Assembly (NCBI GenBank): GCA_026873275.1
Contig: JANTUC010000018.1
Coordinates: 372,001 to 436,000, forward strand
Direction of reading: 5' to 3'
Source: Pseudopithomyces maydicus
Lineage: Eukaryota; Ascomycota; Dothideomycetes; Pleosporales; Didymosphaeriaceae
Length of the DNA: 64,000 nucleotides
Positions 23,549 to 35,306 of the stretch are shown piece by piece. Each line of letters starts with the position of its first letter. Positions within the stretch are counted from its first letter, which is position 1. The notes beneath the pieces are model-generated. The model was not told the origin of the DNA, searched no databases, and saw only the letters and a program-made list of their open reading frames with translations. A program made the position numbers and the translations under genes.

Positions 23549-25056
23549 ATGAGCACCACCACTTCAGCCGAGACCATCCCCCAGACCAATGAGAATGGCT
23601 CCCCCACAACCGTCGACCTCACCACATTCGCAGGCTGCACTCCCTCGGAATGGCTCATCCCAGACAAGAAAAACACCAAATCCCTCTTCAAATACAACAT
23701 CCTCAAACAAATGACGCGCGAGATCCCGCTTTCCGACTCCCTCGTCGCACGCCTGGACACGGGAACCATACCATGGGCCCGAGAATTCATCATCGAGGGC
23801 TGGCAAGCCACCCGCGAGGGACCCTTCAGGGGAACCCTCGCAAAGCCGCGTACCGGGCCCCTGGGAAGGCCCGGTCGATGACGAATCAGCTCGCCGATCT
23901 GGTAAACTGCTTCTTCTTCACTTGGCTGCGGGACTGCTTCCGGAGGAAGATTGAGCTGTGGTGGGAGAAGGATGTCATGGATGATGGGTCGGCGACGAGT
24001 CAGCCGTTCACGTTGAAGGAGACGAGGGTGTTTGCGAGGGCGTTGGACGAAGAGGTTAGAACTGTAGTGGAAGAGCAGTGGAGCAAGTGGGAGTGGGAGT
24101 ACAAGAAAATGTACTGTGAGATCTTAGACAGCGAGACGTGGAGGAGATTGGGGCAGAGGGTCGGCACTTTTTGTAGAGATCTGGGGTGTCCTGATGCCAG
24201 TGATAATGCTCGGGAGGCGCTAAACGCGCTGAGGCATTACAATATTGCTGCCATGCGGGACACCACGTCTTGGAGGTTGCAGGTGACGTTAGATGAGAAG
24301 GTTGCGCAAATCAAAGAGCTTGAGAGTCGACTGGAGCTGTATCAGAAGGCGATTGCGTGTCTCTCTTTCAGAGGGCTACTGGAGAATCTACCGGATCCGC
24401 AGTATCGGTATAGAGATGGTCAACGGTCGGCGGTGGTCAGCGCTACGAGCCACTGGAAGAACTTTCTGGCTGCGGCGGGAGACGAGGCGAAATCTTGTAG
24501 CGATGGTGCGCATCCTTTTGCAACACTTGCTACGGATCCGGATGCAATCAAACACGGAGATTCTCTGTACAGCACACTCAGTGACAACATCCATGGTTTC
24601 AGTCAAAACCTTAAAGCACTCGAAAACGTCAGCAGCGATAGAGCAACAAACGAATTCACATTCAAGCCAATTCAATTCGACCCCGGAAAGTCCAAATTTC
24701 TCGAATTGATGGTTCCAGAGAACCGCTTATCAGACGGGTCCGTCAATTACGAGAAGGAGAGAGAAAGGTACGGAGTTGTTTGGGATGAGAAAAAGCTGAA
24801 GTATGTCGCCCGGTCAAAGTACCAGGATCCATCGATGCATGTTGCGGTACAGGTCACGCCGGCAGAGGTCAAAACAGTAGGCCAGCCACCCCAGCAGCCG
24901 TTGAAGGGCAACAGTGAGGTCACGGAAAAGAAAGAGAGCCCAGGGAAGGTACCACCGGTGATTTCGACGGGTGAGCCTTCTGTCTCGGCTCCACATCCGC
25001 CGAAGAAGAAGAAGAATTATTGGGGAATGAAGAAGGGCAAGAAGGATGCAAAGTGA
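23549..25056 (+). CDS. Unrecognised fungal protein, Lys-rich C-terminus (one apparent base loss)
   Basis: I do not recognise a family. The ATG at 23549 starts MSTTTSAETIPQTNENG, then a conserved-looking globular start (TPSEWLIPDKKNTKSLFKYN, IPWAREFIIEGWQATREG). This frame ends at 23881, but a long open frame overlaps it and continues with ARSMTNQLADLVNCFFFTWL to 25056. One C added to the CCCC run at 23858-23861 makes one protein of 502 residues (...RTGPPGKARSMTNQ...). The middle is rich in Trp, Glu and Arg and probably helical; LDEKVAQIKELESRLELYQK at about 250-270 looks like a coiled coil. The C-terminus is charged and ends in KKKKNYWGMKKGKKDAK. There is no signal peptide or transmembrane segment. 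Two separate genes are possible but less likely. Confidence 0.7.
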
Positions 25057-25689
25057 AGCTAGCTGATACCGTCAGTTCATCTTGATTTCCTCTTGTGGGT
25101 TCAGAAATGTCAAACACCAACAGTTTTCATGTGCATTCTAGCTTCTGAGCGTCTTGCAGCGTACATGGATCCCGTACAGGTTCGCCATAACGATTCATAG
25201 ATATCAGGTGTGTGTAATGTGCATGCAAATGACCGTGCGCGTCGTAAGTGACTGCCTTATCAGATGTTCTTGTACAACGTACACCATCAACAAGGAAAGA
25301 ACGAAACACCGTAAGCTCTTTTCATCTGATATGGCAATTTACTAGCGCGTCTCGCACTGGACACGTCGCGCTGTCGACTTCTCGCTTTCTTACTTTCTCG
25401 CTATCTCGCTCCCATTTGTAACCCGCACATCTCGACCGCCCCACCCTGACGCTTGCAAGCAGAAGGGGTGAGGCCTGGGGATTCCACGACAATTAATTTG
25501 CCACTCTCTTTTCTTTCTTCGTGGAGTACGACGTGTCGCTCCAATCCAATCTCCTCGGTCTACGTGCTGTTGTTTCGCCCCGCGACGAAAGGGTAAGGTG
25601 CGGACAGAAAGTACATTGACCACGTCTAATCCAATCGGCAGGATCCACATCGCTCTCTTTTAAGCCAATCGAAAGAATTTCTCGGGTCC
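25057..25689. other. Short intergenic region
   Basis: 633 bases between two genes on the plus strand; it holds the promoter of the F-box-like gene. Nothing else seen. Confidence 0.45.
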
Positions 25690-27324
25690 ATGACATCCAA
25701 AGCTGCCGCAAGCTCGCGGGCCGCTGCTCGATCGCAAGCCAGTACATTGTCTCGTGGCATACCAATCAAGCCTGTTAGGCGGAGCAAGCGTCTCCTTGCA
25801 CGGTCACCAAGAGATCAGCAGCTGTTTCTTGATGGGCTCAGCAATGACATCCTTGCAATCATCGTGGATTTTCTATTCGATATGGACGAGTTGAACGACC
25901 AATGGTTCCGGATGTACAATAATCGAGGGCCTTACATTGAAACGCACCGAAGTACATTGAATTTATCAAAAGTCAATAAGAGACTTCGCTCCGTATGCAT
26001 TCCGAAGCTTTTCAGGAATATTCACCGATGCTCAAAAACGATGGGACAGTTGAATCGACAGCTGAAGGATATTGTGATCGACCCATCCATTCTCACAAGC
26101 GTTAGGTAAGCAGCTGTTTTGCTGTCAAATTATTCGCAGGCACATTCACGATACAGTTAAACTGACAATCTCTATAGGACATGTGAAATCGTGACATCGT
26201 CTCGTGGTGACTTGACTCTATGCGCGACTCGTCTTCCATATGCTTTAGAGGCCATGCCGTTCCTCAAAGAATCGTCAATCACGCGTAAGCCCCCTGAGAA
26301 TTATTGGTGTGTTGCCTACTTAGAATTAACACATCTGCACTGCAGATCGGAAAAAGGTCGACCACTCCGGAACATCAGTGATGTTTTCTATCTCTGAAAT
26401 AAGCCTTCCGACGGTGACCGGTTTACGTATCCAGTGTGGTGGCTCCTGGCACTTCCTCATTGACGCCTGTCCGAACACAAATACTCTGATTTTGCGAGAC
26501 GATTTGGACAATCGGGCAACAATGGATTCGGTATCACACCTCAAGAAGCTCCAACATCTTGAGCTCTATCAACAGGCTTGGAATCAAGCATCCATTGGGA
26601 TGATCCACGGATACGTACCCAACATACAGAGCCTGGCACTCAAGGGGGTATCTGTGAAAAACGAAATTCCTATGAGCGTACTGATAGGCTTCTCTATGTT
26701 AGTACCCACCAGGTCATTTGAGGTTCGTAATTCAGCATTGACCGCATATAGAAATGGACCGAAACATTTGCAATGTTTTCTCAACGTAAGTCAATTGACT
26801 TTAACGCTTTCGCATCTCTCATACTGACTGAATGTACTCATCAAGTTCAAAAACTAGCCATGACTATTGAAGAGTCAATAGAGGAATGGCGATACGTGGA
26901 TTACTTTTCTGACGATAGGACGGTAGCCGAATCAATAATTCGAGCGAGTAAAGAGAACGGAACGGACATTGACCAACGTCCTTTAGCTCTCAAATACTTC
27001 CAGGAATGCCGTGCTTTAGAGTCTCTCTGGTTCTGGGAGATGGGACCCCCGCCATATCCATGGACTACCACCAGAGACTCCAATGGGAATGTGACATCGG
27101 TGGAATGCGAATATTATGATGATGATTTCGACTGGGACACCATGTCTAATCACGATAAGACGTTTGACCAAGATGGCTTCCCGTTGGTACTCAGCTTTCA
27201 TCGTCACATCACTTCGTATAATGCAAAATATGATCCACCACGGCTCGGAAGGACCCCGACTCCCGAGCTGGAAGAGAGAAAAGCTCTAGTAAGGCTCACC
27301 GAAATGGATTTTGCTATTTGCTGA
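25690..27324 (+). CDS. F-box-like protein
   Basis: Probable substrate adaptor of an SCF ubiquitin ligase; target unknown. Exons 25690-26105, 26178-26284, 26346-26701 and 26752-27324, 483 residues. Introns of 72, 61, 50 bases. The F-box-like stretch lies at about residues 50-105: LDGLSNDILAIIVDFLFDMD followed by LNLSKVNKRLRSVCIPKLFR. A set of leucine-spaced segments follows (LPTVTGLRIQCGGSWHFLID, LKKLQHLELYQQAW, VPNIQSLALKGV), consistent with degenerate leucine-rich repeats that would bind the target. The third intron is inferred because the donor GTACCC at 26702 and acceptor ATATAG at 26750 bring FSML into frame with KWTETFAMFSQRKSIDF; a weaker donor at 26786 gives a broken frame. The N-terminus is basic (RRSKRLLARS) and could direct nuclear import. 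Confidence 0.75.
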
Positions 27325-27787
27325 TCTTTTTATAGCAGGAAGAAAAGATGTGGTACAGCAGTCAATGGATGCAGGACCTGTACAGGTTCGAACGACGTTA
27401 ATTGACCACTGTAATGGATGCAGGACGCTGACTTCGACTGAACTAACACCGCATCGTTCTTATTTGGTCAATTTATGAGGGAAAGACGTCTCATGAACGG
27501 CCGCCTATTGTCGACAGAAATGAATTTATCTTTAAGAAAAATTGAGCAAAGGCTACGGGAAAGGCTGGATTCTGGCATGTGTATGCGTACTCGCGCTACG
27601 ATTTTAGGGTCGAACATGCTGGTCTGGCACAAAACAAGGGGCAAATATATGTATCATACACTAGTATAGTATCCAAATTTCCATAGCGTCATATATCAGG
27701 TACAGGGATATCTTAAACCAGAAGCCTAACTCTACTCAAATCTGAACGCCTCATTAATCTTTTAGTCCACGTACACATTCATCCCCT
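27325..27787. other. Intergenic region between convergent genes
   Basis: 463 bases between the F-box-like gene (+) and the nitrate transporter (-). No feature seen beyond two copies of ATGGATGCAGGAC (27367-27379 and 27415-27427). Confidence 0.45.
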
Positions 27788-29531
27788 TCACCGCCCACTA
27801 ACCTGCCCCTTCGGCACCGGTCGTATCCAGCTCACCGCCAAATTGATCCCAATCGTCATCACCCCAATAATCCAAAACACCTTGCCATACGCCTTTCCGT
27901 TGTACCGAAATATGATCGCAAAAATAATACCCCCAAAGTTGCCCGACGCCCCAGTAAACCCGCTAACCACTCCATTCGACTGCGGATGCACATGCGGCAC
28001 AAGCCCAAAGTCAGCCCCGTTTCCCCCCTCAAGGAAAAACGCCATAGCTGCGACGAGCCCAAACATAGTCGCCTGATCCTTACTATCCAGCACCCCGATG
28101 ATAATCAAAAACACCCCCGTCATAACCCCGTACGTGTGAAGCACCACCTTCTTCGCCCACACGCTGCCCCCCGTCCGCCGGTACGCCATGTCCGACGCGA
28201 AGCCGCCCAGCGGCCTCGTCACGCCGTTCAAAAGGCCGAACATGGCGGCCCAGTTGCCCGTCTGCTGGAGGCCGAGCTTGGGGAAGTTCTTCATGTAGTA
28301 GTTTCCGAGGATGCTGTTGATGGCGAGCTCGGCGCCGAACGTGCAGAAGTAGCACGCGGCGGGGACGAGCGTGTGCTTGCTGAACATGACGCGCAGGATG
28401 GCGGTGAAGGAGGGCTTTTGGATGATTTCCCCGCGGGCGGTGTCTACCTTTGCGAGGTCGAGCGTGGAGCCTTTCTGGGCTTCGGCGTCGGCGTCGGCGG
28501 GTGCGGTTGGCTTCCAGTTGTGGGGTTTCTCGGAGGAGGGGGAGGAGGGGGTGTCTTTCTCTGGGAGGGGCGCGTCGGTGATGGAGCCGTTGATGGCGAC
28601 GGTGGTGACGGAGTGGCGGCGGAGGGTGTCCTCTGTGGCGAGGGCACGGTCGGCCCAGCGGCCGGTGGGGGTGTCGTCGCAGAGGAGGAGGAGGCAGAGG
28701 GCGACGAAGACGATGAGGATGCCTGGGACGACGAAGGAGATGCGCCAGGCTCTGTGGGGGGCAATGTGTTGCTTGCTGACTAGGCTGTTGTAGACGGCGG
28801 GCATGACAAAATAGGTTATTCCGCCGCCGAGATTACCTAGGCCACCGGTAAGGGCGTTGGCGGTGCCTTGAAATAGGGTTAGTTTGTGAGGGGCTGTGGG
28901 AGGTTGGGAGAGACGTACCCACGACGTTCTTGTCGAAGAAACCCGTTGTCCAGACTTGGCATGGGACGAAACTTCCACCAAGGATGCCGATGAAGAAGCG
29001 GAGGGCGTAGAGTCCACTAGCGTTAGTCACGCATCCTGAAAGGAAGGTTGGGACGGCGCCAGCGAGGAGACATCCGGCGAAGGTGAGGCGGGGACCGAAG
29101 TGATCACAGCAAGGGCCGGCAATGAGACGAACAATCAAGCTATTATCAATTGTTACTCACAAGCAATCGTGGTGTAAGAATGGGAATCACTTACGTGGCC
29201 GTCAAAGCAATAATGTTTGAGTTCGCAACTTCGTAACTTTTCATCCCAATGTCACCCGCGATGACATCTGCTAGCAGAGGTGGAAAAGCTATACACTAGT
29301 GTTAGCCTCGAGCTTTCCAAAAACTCAAACATGAAAAGAGTGGTGAGCCTAAGGGTGAAGATAAGCTGACGTACCATACCACGACCAGAAAGCAATCATG
29401 AACCCGAACCACGAAAAGAAGAAAACGCGTCCATAGCGATCCGTAAACGGGTTCAAGAAAGGGATCGATCGGGCCTTCTTGTTCAACTCATTGATTTCCG
29501 GGTGAGCCCATAGGAGCGCAAGCCGAGCCAT
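27788..29531 (-). CDS. crnA: Nitrate transporter of the NNP/NRT2 family (CrnA/NrtA type)
   Basis: High-affinity proton-coupled nitrate/nitrite importer of the plasma membrane (MFS, NNP subfamily). Exons on the minus strand 29531-29375, 29288-29195, 29139-28919 and 28866-27788, 516 residues. Splicing restores FWSWYAFPPLLADVIAGDIG, LTATLIVRLIAGPCCDHFGPR (with the conserved arginine of TM2) and FFDKNVVGTANALTGGLGNL. The first NNP signature is GGLGNLGGGITYFVMP; the second is NGVVSGFTGASGNFGGIIFA. Between TM6 and TM7 is a cytosolic loop of about 90 residues with many Ser, Pro and Glu residues, usual in fungal members and often a phosphorylation target. Neither nitrate reductase nor nitrite reductase lies next to it in this window, unlike the classic crnA-niiA-niaD cluster. 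The upstream region carries GATA and NirA-type motifs. Confidence 0.93.
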
Positions 29532-30104
29532 CCTGTCCAGACGCAAAAGTCTCTATCCCGACCACCGAGTGGGTATTATATGAAAGTACTGGAGTAAATC
29601 TGAACAGTCCCTTGCGTCCAAAAGATATTACGGGGAAGCCGTGTATGCGCAGACCAACTGTCATACCAGCTCCCTGTGCGAGCACAAACAATATTAATAC
29701 CTCCCAGCACCCCCTCCTCCTTCCCCCGTACGTACCTCCAGCATCTCCGTTGAGCTCCCCCTACGTCGTCCAAGATTTCCGCGGCGTCGATCCACCCCAT
29801 ATAATCGCCCCGTCCCACGACCTTATCCCGCCCGTCTCCACTCACAAGCCTCTCGCCAGCGCGCAGGACCGCGCCTCGACGCCGCCTCCGCAGCGAACCC
29901 TTGCTTCATGCATGGTGCCCGCCGTATATTTGAGGTAGATGTGGCTTCGGGATAAGCTTTGGGGGCCCCAGATCTGCCTACTGGAGGACATTCGCATCGT
30001 GGATTGGGAACTCCATCTACCTTCGAGACTGGCATGGACCGAAGAAGCAAGGCTCGATGGGGAATGGGGCTGGCTATTGGGCGATGAGATGCATGCTGCA
30101 AGGT

Positions 30105-30220
30105 AGATAGTTGATATCCTTATCTACTGCACTGCACAGGGTAGTGGCAGAATGGCATGGCGCGTCCACAATGTGGGCCTTATCAGTACGTGCGCCTCCA
30201 GCAGCCCATGATAGTTATCT
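30105..30220. promoter_or_regulatory. Cluster of five GATA-factor sites
   Basis: HGATAR motifs (AreA/Nit-2 type): AGATAG 30105-30110, TTATCT 30120-30125, TTATCA 30180-30185, TGATAG 30209-30214, TTATCT 30215-30220. The last two abut head to head. The cluster is about 0.6-0.7 kb upstream of the nitrate transporter start. Binding is inferred from the motif. Confidence 0.5.
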
Positions 30221-30240
30221 ATAAAGGCCTATGTTCTTTT

Positions 30241-30248
30241 CTCCGCGG
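30241..30248. promoter_or_regulatory. NirA-type site CTCCGCGG
   Basis: Exact match to CTCCGHGG, the consensus bound by the nitrate-specific activator NirA in Aspergillus nidulans, 20 bases from the GATA cluster. A near match TTCCGCGG lies at 29777-29784. Confidence 0.45.
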
Positions 30249-31235
30249 CGTCGTGGTGTTTTGCTCCGGAGGTACGTAGGTTGCTATGGTCCAGTGTCGA
30301 GCAAATTGTTTAGATGGTGAATGATGGCGGACATGGGGGTTCCTCCCCGGAAGATGTATCCTTATCTTCACCCAACCACATCCCTGACATCCAGAACATA
30401 AATATTCGTGGTCGTCAGACGTATAATTCCAAAGACTTCGATGTTGGAAAAGCTTGTCGTCGGCAAGAATCTCTTGGGCACGTCGCCGAAGGCTTTGTCC
30501 GCAACCACAAGGTCTTCGTATGGTACTTCTCCTTCTGTCGGGACGCTGTGCCTGACGAGCTGGCGTTAGGCTCAAGTCTAGCTCCCGGTCGGCGCGGGAT
30601 GATCACTTGTTTTGGCGTTATCTATGTCTAGCGCCCAATCAATCGCTCCGAGGAGAAACCTCATCCGTCATGTGACATGCCTATTCATAGACGTTGTACG
30701 TAGAAGTTACCGCGCCCTGTGCAGCGACTAAGCTTTTGATCAAATATATAAAAACGAACTTCGTCTCCGAATTCATGGATTCACTGCATCCGCGGTAATG
30801 ATCCTGGGTGCACCTGCATGGCTTCGGAACGGACCGCGGTAAGGAAGATTGAGAAAAAGCACGAAGACGATGTAACAGCACACAAAGACGAGAGACAATT
30901 ATATAGAATTAACAGTGCTCCGACGGTGGACACACCATCCTCGATCAACGCGTCTTGGGTCGCAATATTGCAACACAATCCAACCCCATAACTGAACCAC
31001 TATTCAACAAGACCGAAGTCGGCATGCGAATGAAAAAGGCTTTTGGAACAAAAGCCCGCCCAAAGTGCTGTGCATGCCGTATTGTATACAAAAGCCAAAT
31101 GGACGCCTGCTTCGCCGGTGCCGATATAGGTTCAGAAATCGCTGCACTAACTGCTCATTTTTGCACCGCTGAAATGCTCAAAGTAAAGAAATTCGTGACA
31201 CGTATCGTAGATGGTAAGGGAAAATGCGGAAAAGA

Positions 31236-32731
31236 TCAAGCTGCTGACCTGGACGCAGATGGAATGTCGTCGGCGGGAGGGCTCGGGCTGCCGACCTCGT
31301 GCTCAAAGGGTTTCCTTCCCCAAACGACATAACTTGTCTGTCAGCACATGCAAGAACATGATCGGGGCCCACTCACATTTTATGGTAGCCATGAACACTC
31401 CGGTTCGAGATGGCTTTGCGAACATGCACCAAATAGACCTCGATCTCGTCCTTGGTCCAATTCAAGCCTCGTGTGAACAACTGTAAACTCCAGGCTTGCA
31501 CGCCTTCGAGGTAATTCTCCTCGTTAAACTTGCCGAGCATCTTAAACTGAGGGTCTTTGGGCCAGCCATTAATGGGCAGCTTGAAGATTTCTTCGTGCAC
31601 ATCAACAAACCCTGCTTGTTCATACCAGCGCTTCAGCTTGTTCGCAATACGCATAGGCTTTCCGACGTTCATGGCGGCTTGATCTTGAGTCCGCGTCCAT
31701 TCGGCGAAAGCAAAGTCGGGACCCATAGTCCCGTCATCGCAATACACCGTGGGCATGATTTCTTGAGACTCCATCCACCCGCCAGGCCTCAGCGACTGGA
31801 AGCCCTTTGCAATGATTTCTCGAAAGTCTTCGAAACAGCCGAGGAGCAACCGGGTGTGAACGTAGTCCATGGGGTACGCCATCCAGTCCTCTTCGTTGGC
31901 ATCGTCTATGACGAATTTGACGTTGTTAGGTACCCTGTGGGTGGTCAGAAAGCGTGTAGACTAGGCATGGCGATCTACTACTTACCATTCGGGCTGTGTA
32001 GGGGACAGGTCGGTGCCGGTGATCTAACAAGGGTTAATATAGGGGCTCTCAGCTCCTGTCTTGCTTCCTACCTCGGCATGCGGGAACTCGTTGCCTGCCA
32101 TTGTCAGCTACGCAGCATCGGTCAAGGCACGACGGCAACCTACCCATCTCGATGGCCCATTTGCCGGTGCCGGTGCCGATGTCCAGGATGCGGCGAGGGT
32201 CCTCGAGCGGAGCAAAGTAGTTCCTGAACTTGAACAGCACCTTTATGATCTCGTATTGGACGTCCATGCGGTCGAGCTCGGGCTGCACGTAGATGGTCAG
32301 CAGCTGGCTCGTATCGGGAGCGGTCGAGCACCGTATACCTGGTCGTTGGGAAACGGATATGCTGTCGCATCGTCAGTCAAACCTTCCTTGCCACCTGGAG
32401 CGGGAAGGAGCCTTACAGCCGGGCTTGTAGCGGTGGTAGGTCCTGCCGTTTTCGCGCACATAGTCGAAGATGCTTTGGTTGACCGATTTGGTGCTCCTGG
32501 GCGCCGTCAGCAGGGCCAATTGAGCGGGATCATGGAGGCACGACTGACGTGTCACAGCTCTGCATTCCATCCGAAGCCTCGGACTACATGGCCACGGTCG
32601 CGTTAGCTGGCTCCCTCTGATGGCAGCGGGCGGGCTGGACATACATCGGGCGCAATGATGGAGCCGGGGCTCTGGGGCTCCGACGAGGGCGGACTCGTGT
32701 CGCGCAGCGGCAGCGGGATGGTCAGCGACAT
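31236..32731 (-). CDS. LaeA-like SAM-dependent methyltransferase
   Basis: Class I methyltransferase of the LaeA-like group found in many copies in filamentous fungi; substrate unknown. Nine exons on the minus strand (32731-32645, 32583-32549, 32496-32417, 32361-32339, 32282-32144, 32094-32072, 32023-31986, 31934-31377, 31332-31236) sum to 359 residues. Splicing yields STKSVNQSIFDYVRENGRTY, YKPGSYPFPNDQPELDRMDV, the SAM motif ILDIGTGTGKWAIEMGNEFP (about residues 108-127), EITGTDLSPTQPEWVPNNV, and the acidic loop FVIDDANEEDW. LLLGCFEDF and LRPGGWMESQEI are also typical. The C-terminus reads YVVWGRKPFEHE. Two exons are only 23 bases long, so predictors may skip them. The disordered first 40 residues are Ser/Pro-rich. 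There are no biosynthetic genes around it, so a cluster role is not indicated. Confidence 0.88.
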
Positions 32732-34419
32732 GTCTGCGGCCTCGTCGTTCCTGGTGGTGGTGCCTGTGTCGGGTCGAGGAGGAGGCAACCCAGCACTCTG
32801 GGAAGGTTGTGTGGGTGGTGGAGCCAGAACCACGGAAGGCGGGCCCTGGGGCGCTCCTTCCCGAACGGGGTGATCACGGCCCCCTCGCTAGCTGTTTTGC
32901 TCCGGGGAACGCCTGAGGAACACCAGCGCTCCTCACCGATGCCTCGAGTGCACGCAATCTACCTTTCTACCCAGATTGTCCCATCTTCGCCTTGTCTTTC
33001 CGGCGCTGCCAGCTTCTGGAGCCCCAGAAACGCCGTCCTTGCCATCCGCCCCAATCCGCCCAGCAGTCTGGCCCGTCGTCCAACCTTGGGTGGCGCACCT
33101 TCGACGTGTCTTCCACCACCTCTTAGACGCAGACGGTGTGAGCTCCTGCATGCGCCTATTCAATGGCTCCCGCTGTCTGGTTCACTGCCGCTCCACCGAA
33201 GCTTAGTCTGACGTGGCAGGTTCCGGCAAGCCATCCGCATTCGCGACAAAGTTACGAGTGTGCATGAGTTAAAAGTGCCGCCCGGGATCGGCAAGCAGCA
33301 CGTCAATGACTCGTGAGCCACGCAACGCAATGCAGACATCGCTCGCTTCCTCACTGCCGAGCTTGCATGTTTCAATGGCCATGTGCACTGGAATCCTAAT
33401 GCGATGCTCTTGGCTTTGCGACGTGTACGTACGTATAGATCGGAGCGGATCATCTTAAATCCCGATAGACCTGAGCCAGGCTCGTTCTGGGCTTCTCTAG
33501 CATGTCCAACGTATAGTCTACCTGTGGTATGATGGTAATCAAAACCGGAGAGTGATCCCGAGGTTAATCATGGTAGTTTGCATTGGAAGCTTTGGAAGAG
33601 AGTTAGCGCTAGAAGCTCCGAGACTCCGAGACTGGAAGAAACTGCCGGCAGCAATTCCTTCCAGAGAGGAGGGATTGCAACCATACACATGTCAGCTACT
33701 TTGCTGCATTATCTCCTACCAGTGACCCATAAGCACTGGCTCACCCGAGGTTTCATTATCATCGTCACTGTGTCTTCAGGTTTCGTTGAGGATATTTGAC
33801 AACATAATGTAAATGCATGCCACTATTACCCTGATCACACCAAGTACAGATAGTTCAACATTTCAAAGAACTGTCACTGCATCAATACCATACACCCAGC
33901 ACTTTGGATTCAGTTCTTAACCGCACTGATGACAGTCAAGACTCTCAAAGCCTTCTCATTCGACAAGCCCCACAAGCACTTGAACGGTGTTGAAGAAAGT
34001 ATCGATACCTAAGAGAACCTCATAACACTCTTGATTCTGAAGCATACCCTAAAGAAGATTTCACGAGTCTGTCACACATGAAAGACCGGCACTAGCCAAA
34101 CAATATTTATGTAGTGAGACGATAGGTGTAAGAATCAACACCACAAGAATGCCTATCTACATCGACCCTTGTCCAACGTGAAATCTCCTCTTGTTGTCTA
34201 TACAACGTCAATGCATTTACAACCTTGCCTAAGTATGAGTGTTCATCGATCGTCAGCGAAATACCAGCCAGCACTTCCATCACAGCCAGAACCACAAGTC
34301 GTCTCATCATACGCTTCATTCATCCTCACATCATAACTTCGTAATCATTTTCTGCACCATACACACGTCCAAGTACCACTCAAAAACCCCTTCCCACCCC
34401 CTTACAAACATCCACCCCT
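32732..34419. other. Intergenic region with AT-rich part
   Basis: 1.7 kb. The left half is GC-rich promoter sequence of the methyltransferase; from about 33780 the sequence becomes AT-richer with no readable frame. No gene or element recognised. Confidence 0.45.
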
Positions 34420-34848
34420 CTAACTTTGGTGTGCCGCATGCCCACCCTTCTCGCCGAGCTGCGACGCCAACTGACTCCCAGCCTTGAACGTGCCATCAGG
34501 ATTACGCTAAAGCAATCAGTCAAACCTCATTTTCTAATCACTGGGTAAATAAACTTACGCCCTCCTCCTCGATGGCCTGCTTCTCCACTGCGTGCTCGTG
34601 GGCTACCTGGCCGCCCTTGGCACCGAGCTCCTTGGCGAGCTCAGAGCCCTTGGTGAATGTACCATCGGGGTTGCGGTCTGGGTGATCCTGTAATGTTGGT
34701 TAGGAACGTAGGCAACGAAGGAGGAGGGGGGATAACGGACTTCAGCTTTGTTGTTGGCACCGTGGGAGGCGTGGCCGCCTTTGGCGGCGATTTCGCGGAG
34801 CTCGTCTTTAGGGAGGTTGGCGAAGTTAGCGGGGTTGGAGTCGGCCAT
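34420..34848 (-). CDS. con-10: CON-10-like KGG-repeat stress protein
   Basis: Small hydrophilic protein of the conidiation-specific CON-10 / KGG repeat family, made during sporulation and stress; molecular role unknown, perhaps a protective disordered protein. Three exons on the minus strand 34848-34741, 34687-34559, 34506-34420 give 107 residues. Three similar units are visible: LREIAAKGGHASHG, ELAKELGAKGGQVAHEHA and QLASQLGEKGGHAAHQS, the last two preceded by NPDGTF. Intron 1 (34688-34740) has a GTCCGT donor, less common but confirmed by the restored repeat pattern. A TATA-like TATAAAG lies 106 bases upstream on the same strand. It diverges from the uracil-DNA glycosylase gene across 626 bases. 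Confidence 0.92.
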
Positions 34849-34953
34849 TGTGATGGGTGGGGTTTGGTGGGGATTGGGGTGAAAGTTTGGATTTGATGGA
34901 GAATGTGATGTTGCTGGAAGTGTGATGGGATTTTCGAAGAGGATGCAGTGCTG

Positions 34954-34960
34954 CTTTATA
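34954..34960 (-). promoter_or_regulatory. TATA-like box of the CON-10-like gene
   Basis: TATAAAG on the minus strand, 106 bases upstream of the ATG at 34848, in keeping with an inducible stress gene. Confidence 0.45.
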
Positions 34961-35287
34961 TTCCCATCCGTTTACACTCCCTCCCCTCTGACGCCACACG
35001 CACATATCACCTGCCGAAATACTAAGAGCAACGGGCGTATCACCTAATAGAAGCCCACCGCGCCCAGAACCTATAGCAACCAAGCAAACAGCTCACCACG
35101 GGCAATCTCGATGGCGGTTACACATGGTGCAACGTCTCATTTGCCATTTGCAGCAGACTCCGGCCCCCAAAATGCAGGCCTCGCAGTGCTGCCTTGCAAG
35201 CTTCCCTGTTGTCGGTGGAGAGAGGTTGTAGGATGACATCATACCGCGAGGAGCGAAATGCGAGGTGCCAACGCGGTGTCACGTGTG

Positions 35288-35306
35288 ACGCGTTCCCCGC
35301 ACGCGT
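35288..35306. promoter_or_regulatory. Two MluI cell-cycle boxes (ACGCGT)
   Basis: ACGCGT at 35288-35293 and again at 35301-35306, starts 13 bases apart. In yeasts this palindrome binds MBF and drives G1/S transcription of replication and repair genes, which fits the uracil-DNA glycosylase downstream. Confidence 0.5.

Larger units (their letters stand above)
29532..31235. promoter_or_regulatory. Upstream region of the nitrate transporter
   Basis: 1.7 kb between two minus-strand genes. It holds five HGATAR sites at 30105-30220 and an exact CTCCGCGG at 30241-30248. No gene is supported; the longer open frames lack recognisable domains. Confidence 0.55.

Noticed and set aside
27378..27390. GGTTCGAAC-like stretch resembling a tRNA B box
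   Set aside because: The flanking bases do not fold into a cloverleaf and no A box lies at the right distance.
31236..32731. Secondary-metabolite cluster around the LaeA-like methyltransferase
   Set aside because: No polyketide synthase, peptide synthetase, terpene cyclase or cluster regulator is nearby.
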